A stretch of 64,000 bases of DNA from Paenirhodobacter populi. Its GTDB lineage: Bacteria > Pseudomonadota > Alphaproteobacteria > Rhodobacterales > Rhodobacteraceae. This document shows positions 62,576-64,000 of the stretch, piece after piece. The position numbers were made by a program, and so were the translations under genes. The notes under the pieces were generated by a model that worked only from the letters and a program-made list of their open reading frames with translations, ran no database searches and had not been told where the DNA came from. The stretch is taken from positions 113,908-177,907 of the forward strand of contig NZ_SAUZ01000009.1 in NCBI RefSeq assembly GCF_004022215.1, read 5' to 3'. Position 1 is the stretch's first letter. Each line of letters starts with the position of its first letter.

Positions 62576-63305
62576 ATGATGAACTGCGCTGACAGATTTC
62601 AGGTCCTGCTGCCTGAACGGAAGCTCGACGGCCGTTACAGAATATTCACGGAGCTTGAGCGCATCGCCAGCGAAATCCTGTCGGCACTACGGCACAGGCT
62701 TGAGGGTAGCAAGCAGCGCGTCACGGTGTGGTTCAGCAATGATGCCCTCGGCATGGGCGAGCACCCCACCGTTCTGGATGTGATGCGCCGCGCCATCGAC
62801 CTCCCAAGCGCAGGAACGGGGGGCGCGCGCAGTATTTCCGGCGCCGACCGCGTCGCCCTGGAAGGCGAGCCTCCCGACCAGCATGGCAAGGAGGCCGCCC
62901 TGGCCTTCACGCCCGGCTGGATTCCCAATCTGGCTGGCCTCGGCCCGCTTGGCCGCATTCTGACAGGTTGCGCCTTCTCCGATACCCTTACCCACAATTC
63001 CCCGATAGAGGGCATCCGCCGGTCCGGTGCCGAACGCTTCATTTTCCGGCACAATGATGTCGGTCATCTTGAAGAGCTGACGGCTGGTGCCGATCCTGCC
63101 CTGCCGACGATCGCCGCCTTCAAAAGCGTCTACAGCACGGATTGCAACGCTGCGACGATCGCGGAGGCTTGCGACGTCGCCCAACGGTATGGGGCCAATC
63201 TTGATGAGGTGCATGCCGGCGGCATCGCCGGCCACGAGGGTCTCGCCCACCGGTTGTGACCATCATCGAAGGCACGCTTGCCAAGGTATTCGGGGTAATG
63301 GGTGA
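62576..63305 (+). pseudogene. hemA: Decayed 5-aminolevulinate synthase (hemA) copy
   Basis: Text follows ALA synthase closely but with small gaps: LDGRYRIFTELERIASE, VWFSNDALGMGEHPTVL, ARSISGADRVALEGE, DQHGKEAALAF, NSPIEGIRRSGAERFIFRHN followed by DVGHLEEL, ALPTIAAFKSVYS, and LDEVHAGGIAGHEGLAHRL then a stop at 63257-63259. The catalytic lysine loop EGTLAKVFGVMG continues in another frame to about 63305, after which the rest of the about 400-residue enzyme is missing. Lost residues include the HxxxE substrate stretch after SGT. It cannot be active. A second, intact hemA elsewhere is expected. Confidence 0.8.
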
Positions 63306-63359
63306 GGCAGCGCCTCTCGATAGACTCCGCGAAATAACAGGAAGTAAGGAGTCAAAACG

Positions 63360-63551
63360 ATGGATTTTTGGGTTCCCGTAATCTTCGGTCTGTTCAAGAT
63401 TGGCGTGCTGGTCACGGTCATTTTCCTCTCAATCAAATCGCACCGCGATGGTGAAAAGGAGGAAAAAAGAAAGAAAGAAACCAGCGGACAGTATGCAGCA
63501 GCCGAGCATGCCGTTGATGCCTCGGAGTCTGAATTAAAAGTCGACAGGTGA
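63360..63551 (+). CDS. Small single-span membrane protein, hypothetical
   Basis: A 63-residue open frame beginning MDFWVPVIFGLFKIGVLVTV with one predicted membrane helix (about residues 4-25), then a strongly charged cytoplasmic tail rich in Lys and Glu (KSHRDGEKEEKRKKE) and an acidic end. The ribosome site AAGGAG lies about ten bases before the ATG. It is similar in shape to YnhF/YccF-free small membrane regulators only in general, and no family is recognised. It could be an independent small gene or chance; the good ribosome site and helix favour the former. Confidence 0.45.
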   Translation: MDFWVPVIFGLFKIGVLVTVIFLSIKSHRDGEKEEKRKKETSGQYAAAEHAVDASESELKVDR

Positions 63552-64000
63552 TATCTGGAGGCGACGGCCCTATGGTCTCTCTTGCGCGGGAATATGATTC
63601 GCCGATGCGGTTGATGGCCTTGAATCGGCGGGCCAGAACCCGAGTGTGGCTGCACAAATGATAGCCTAAAGGAGCGGCAGCTGTCGCGCCACGCCCTCTC
63701 ATTTGAGGCAGCTATTAGGACGTGTCGACAAAAGGGATACAACTGGTAGCGGTTCTTCGTGAACACGGTTGGCACCCACACCGAACCGCTTCAATGCGCT
63801 CGGCATCGCCGAGATCGAACGCGTGGCATGAGACGACCGGGGAAAGGGGGCTGCCCCCTCAGAAGCTGACTTTTGCAACATGTATAACCGCCCTTTGCGC
63901 AAGAGGGTTTGTGGATCAGTTTTGCGCGCTGTCGGGTGCTGACATGTATCCGGCCTCTGCTGCGGCCATCGTCATGCCGCGGGCCCGTATGGTGTTCGCG
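63552..64000. other. Right-end DNA without a confident gene
   Basis: The last 450 bases contain short open frames on both strands but none with a recognisable family. A plus-strand frame reading FVDQFCALSGADMYPASAAA runs off the edge from about 63910 and might be the end or start of a gene beyond the window. The 63710-63850 stretch looks like IS-derived debris by its broken frames, but I cannot name it. Confidence 0.35.

Noticed and set aside
1..64000. CRISPR arrays, prophage genes, rRNA and tRNA genes
   Set aside because: Looked for regularly spaced repeats, phage structural genes and conserved RNA sequences by eye; none seen.

Overview
The window is GC-rich DNA that looks like an alphaproteobacterium of the Rhodobacteraceae, most like Paracoccus or a relative. 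The grounds are base composition, dense ABC-transporter and GntR-type catabolic operons, a decayed hemA (5-aminolevulinate synthase) copy of the alphaproteobacterial type, and many remnants of IS3, IS5, IS21, IS66 and IS110 elements. The genus is an inference. No rRNA, tRNA, CRISPR array or phage module was seen. The layout, accessory catabolism and uptake islands separated by IS graveyards, would suit a chromid, a plasmid or an accessory chromosomal region.

Left part (1-9.1 kb): an MFS/LysR divergent pair, a nitroreductase-like protein, a fragment of an ABC-2 permease, a collapsed IS21 element, a patatin/GntP pair, then an end-to-end chain of broken IS110, IS3 and IS5 elements. The IS21, IS3 and IS5 remnants carry seven copies of an approximately 30-40 bp palindromic element. 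It starts near TGAG, ends near CGAA, has a GGTTCGAG core and stems that covary between copies. It interrupts transposase reading frames, and one copy lies inside another. This is the most unusual signal in the window.

Uptake and catabolism (9.4-28 kb): a methionine-type ABC system (MetN/MetI/MetQ-like) behind an unrecognised small gene; a peptide/nickel-type ABC system with two ATPase domains in one chain and a Zur-like box before its binding protein; two GntR regulators; and a seven-gene leftward operon. That operon encodes a polar amino acid ABC transporter, a DapA-family aldolase/lyase, a 959-residue FAD/2Fe-2S oxidoreductase joining three normally separate subunits, a D-hydantoinase-like amidohydrolase and a DUF3830 protein. 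Together these look like a pathway for an imported cyclic or secondary-amine nitrogen compound.

Iron/chelate region (28.2-38.4 kb): a FecCD-type ABC importer with siderophore-interacting reductase, an IclR regulator, a TonB-dependent receptor, an NtaA/SnaA-type flavin monooxygenase and a small membrane protein. A SulP transporter and more IS debris follow.

Sugar region (42.7-59.1 kb): two complete ribose-type ABC importers, a gluconolactonase-like enzyme, an FCD GntR regulator, an SDR, a split transketolase (two subunits), a GldA-like dehydrogenase and a cyclase-family hydrolase. The two rightward operons share a 13-bp operator-like palindrome, ATGCAT(G/C)ATGCAT, so they probably form one regulon for a sugar or polyol.

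Right end (59.1-64 kb): an IS110-family remnant with an ACG in place of its start codon, a MocR-type PLP/GntR regulator with three AATGTATGG repeats before it, a decayed hemA copy divergent from it, and a small membrane protein.
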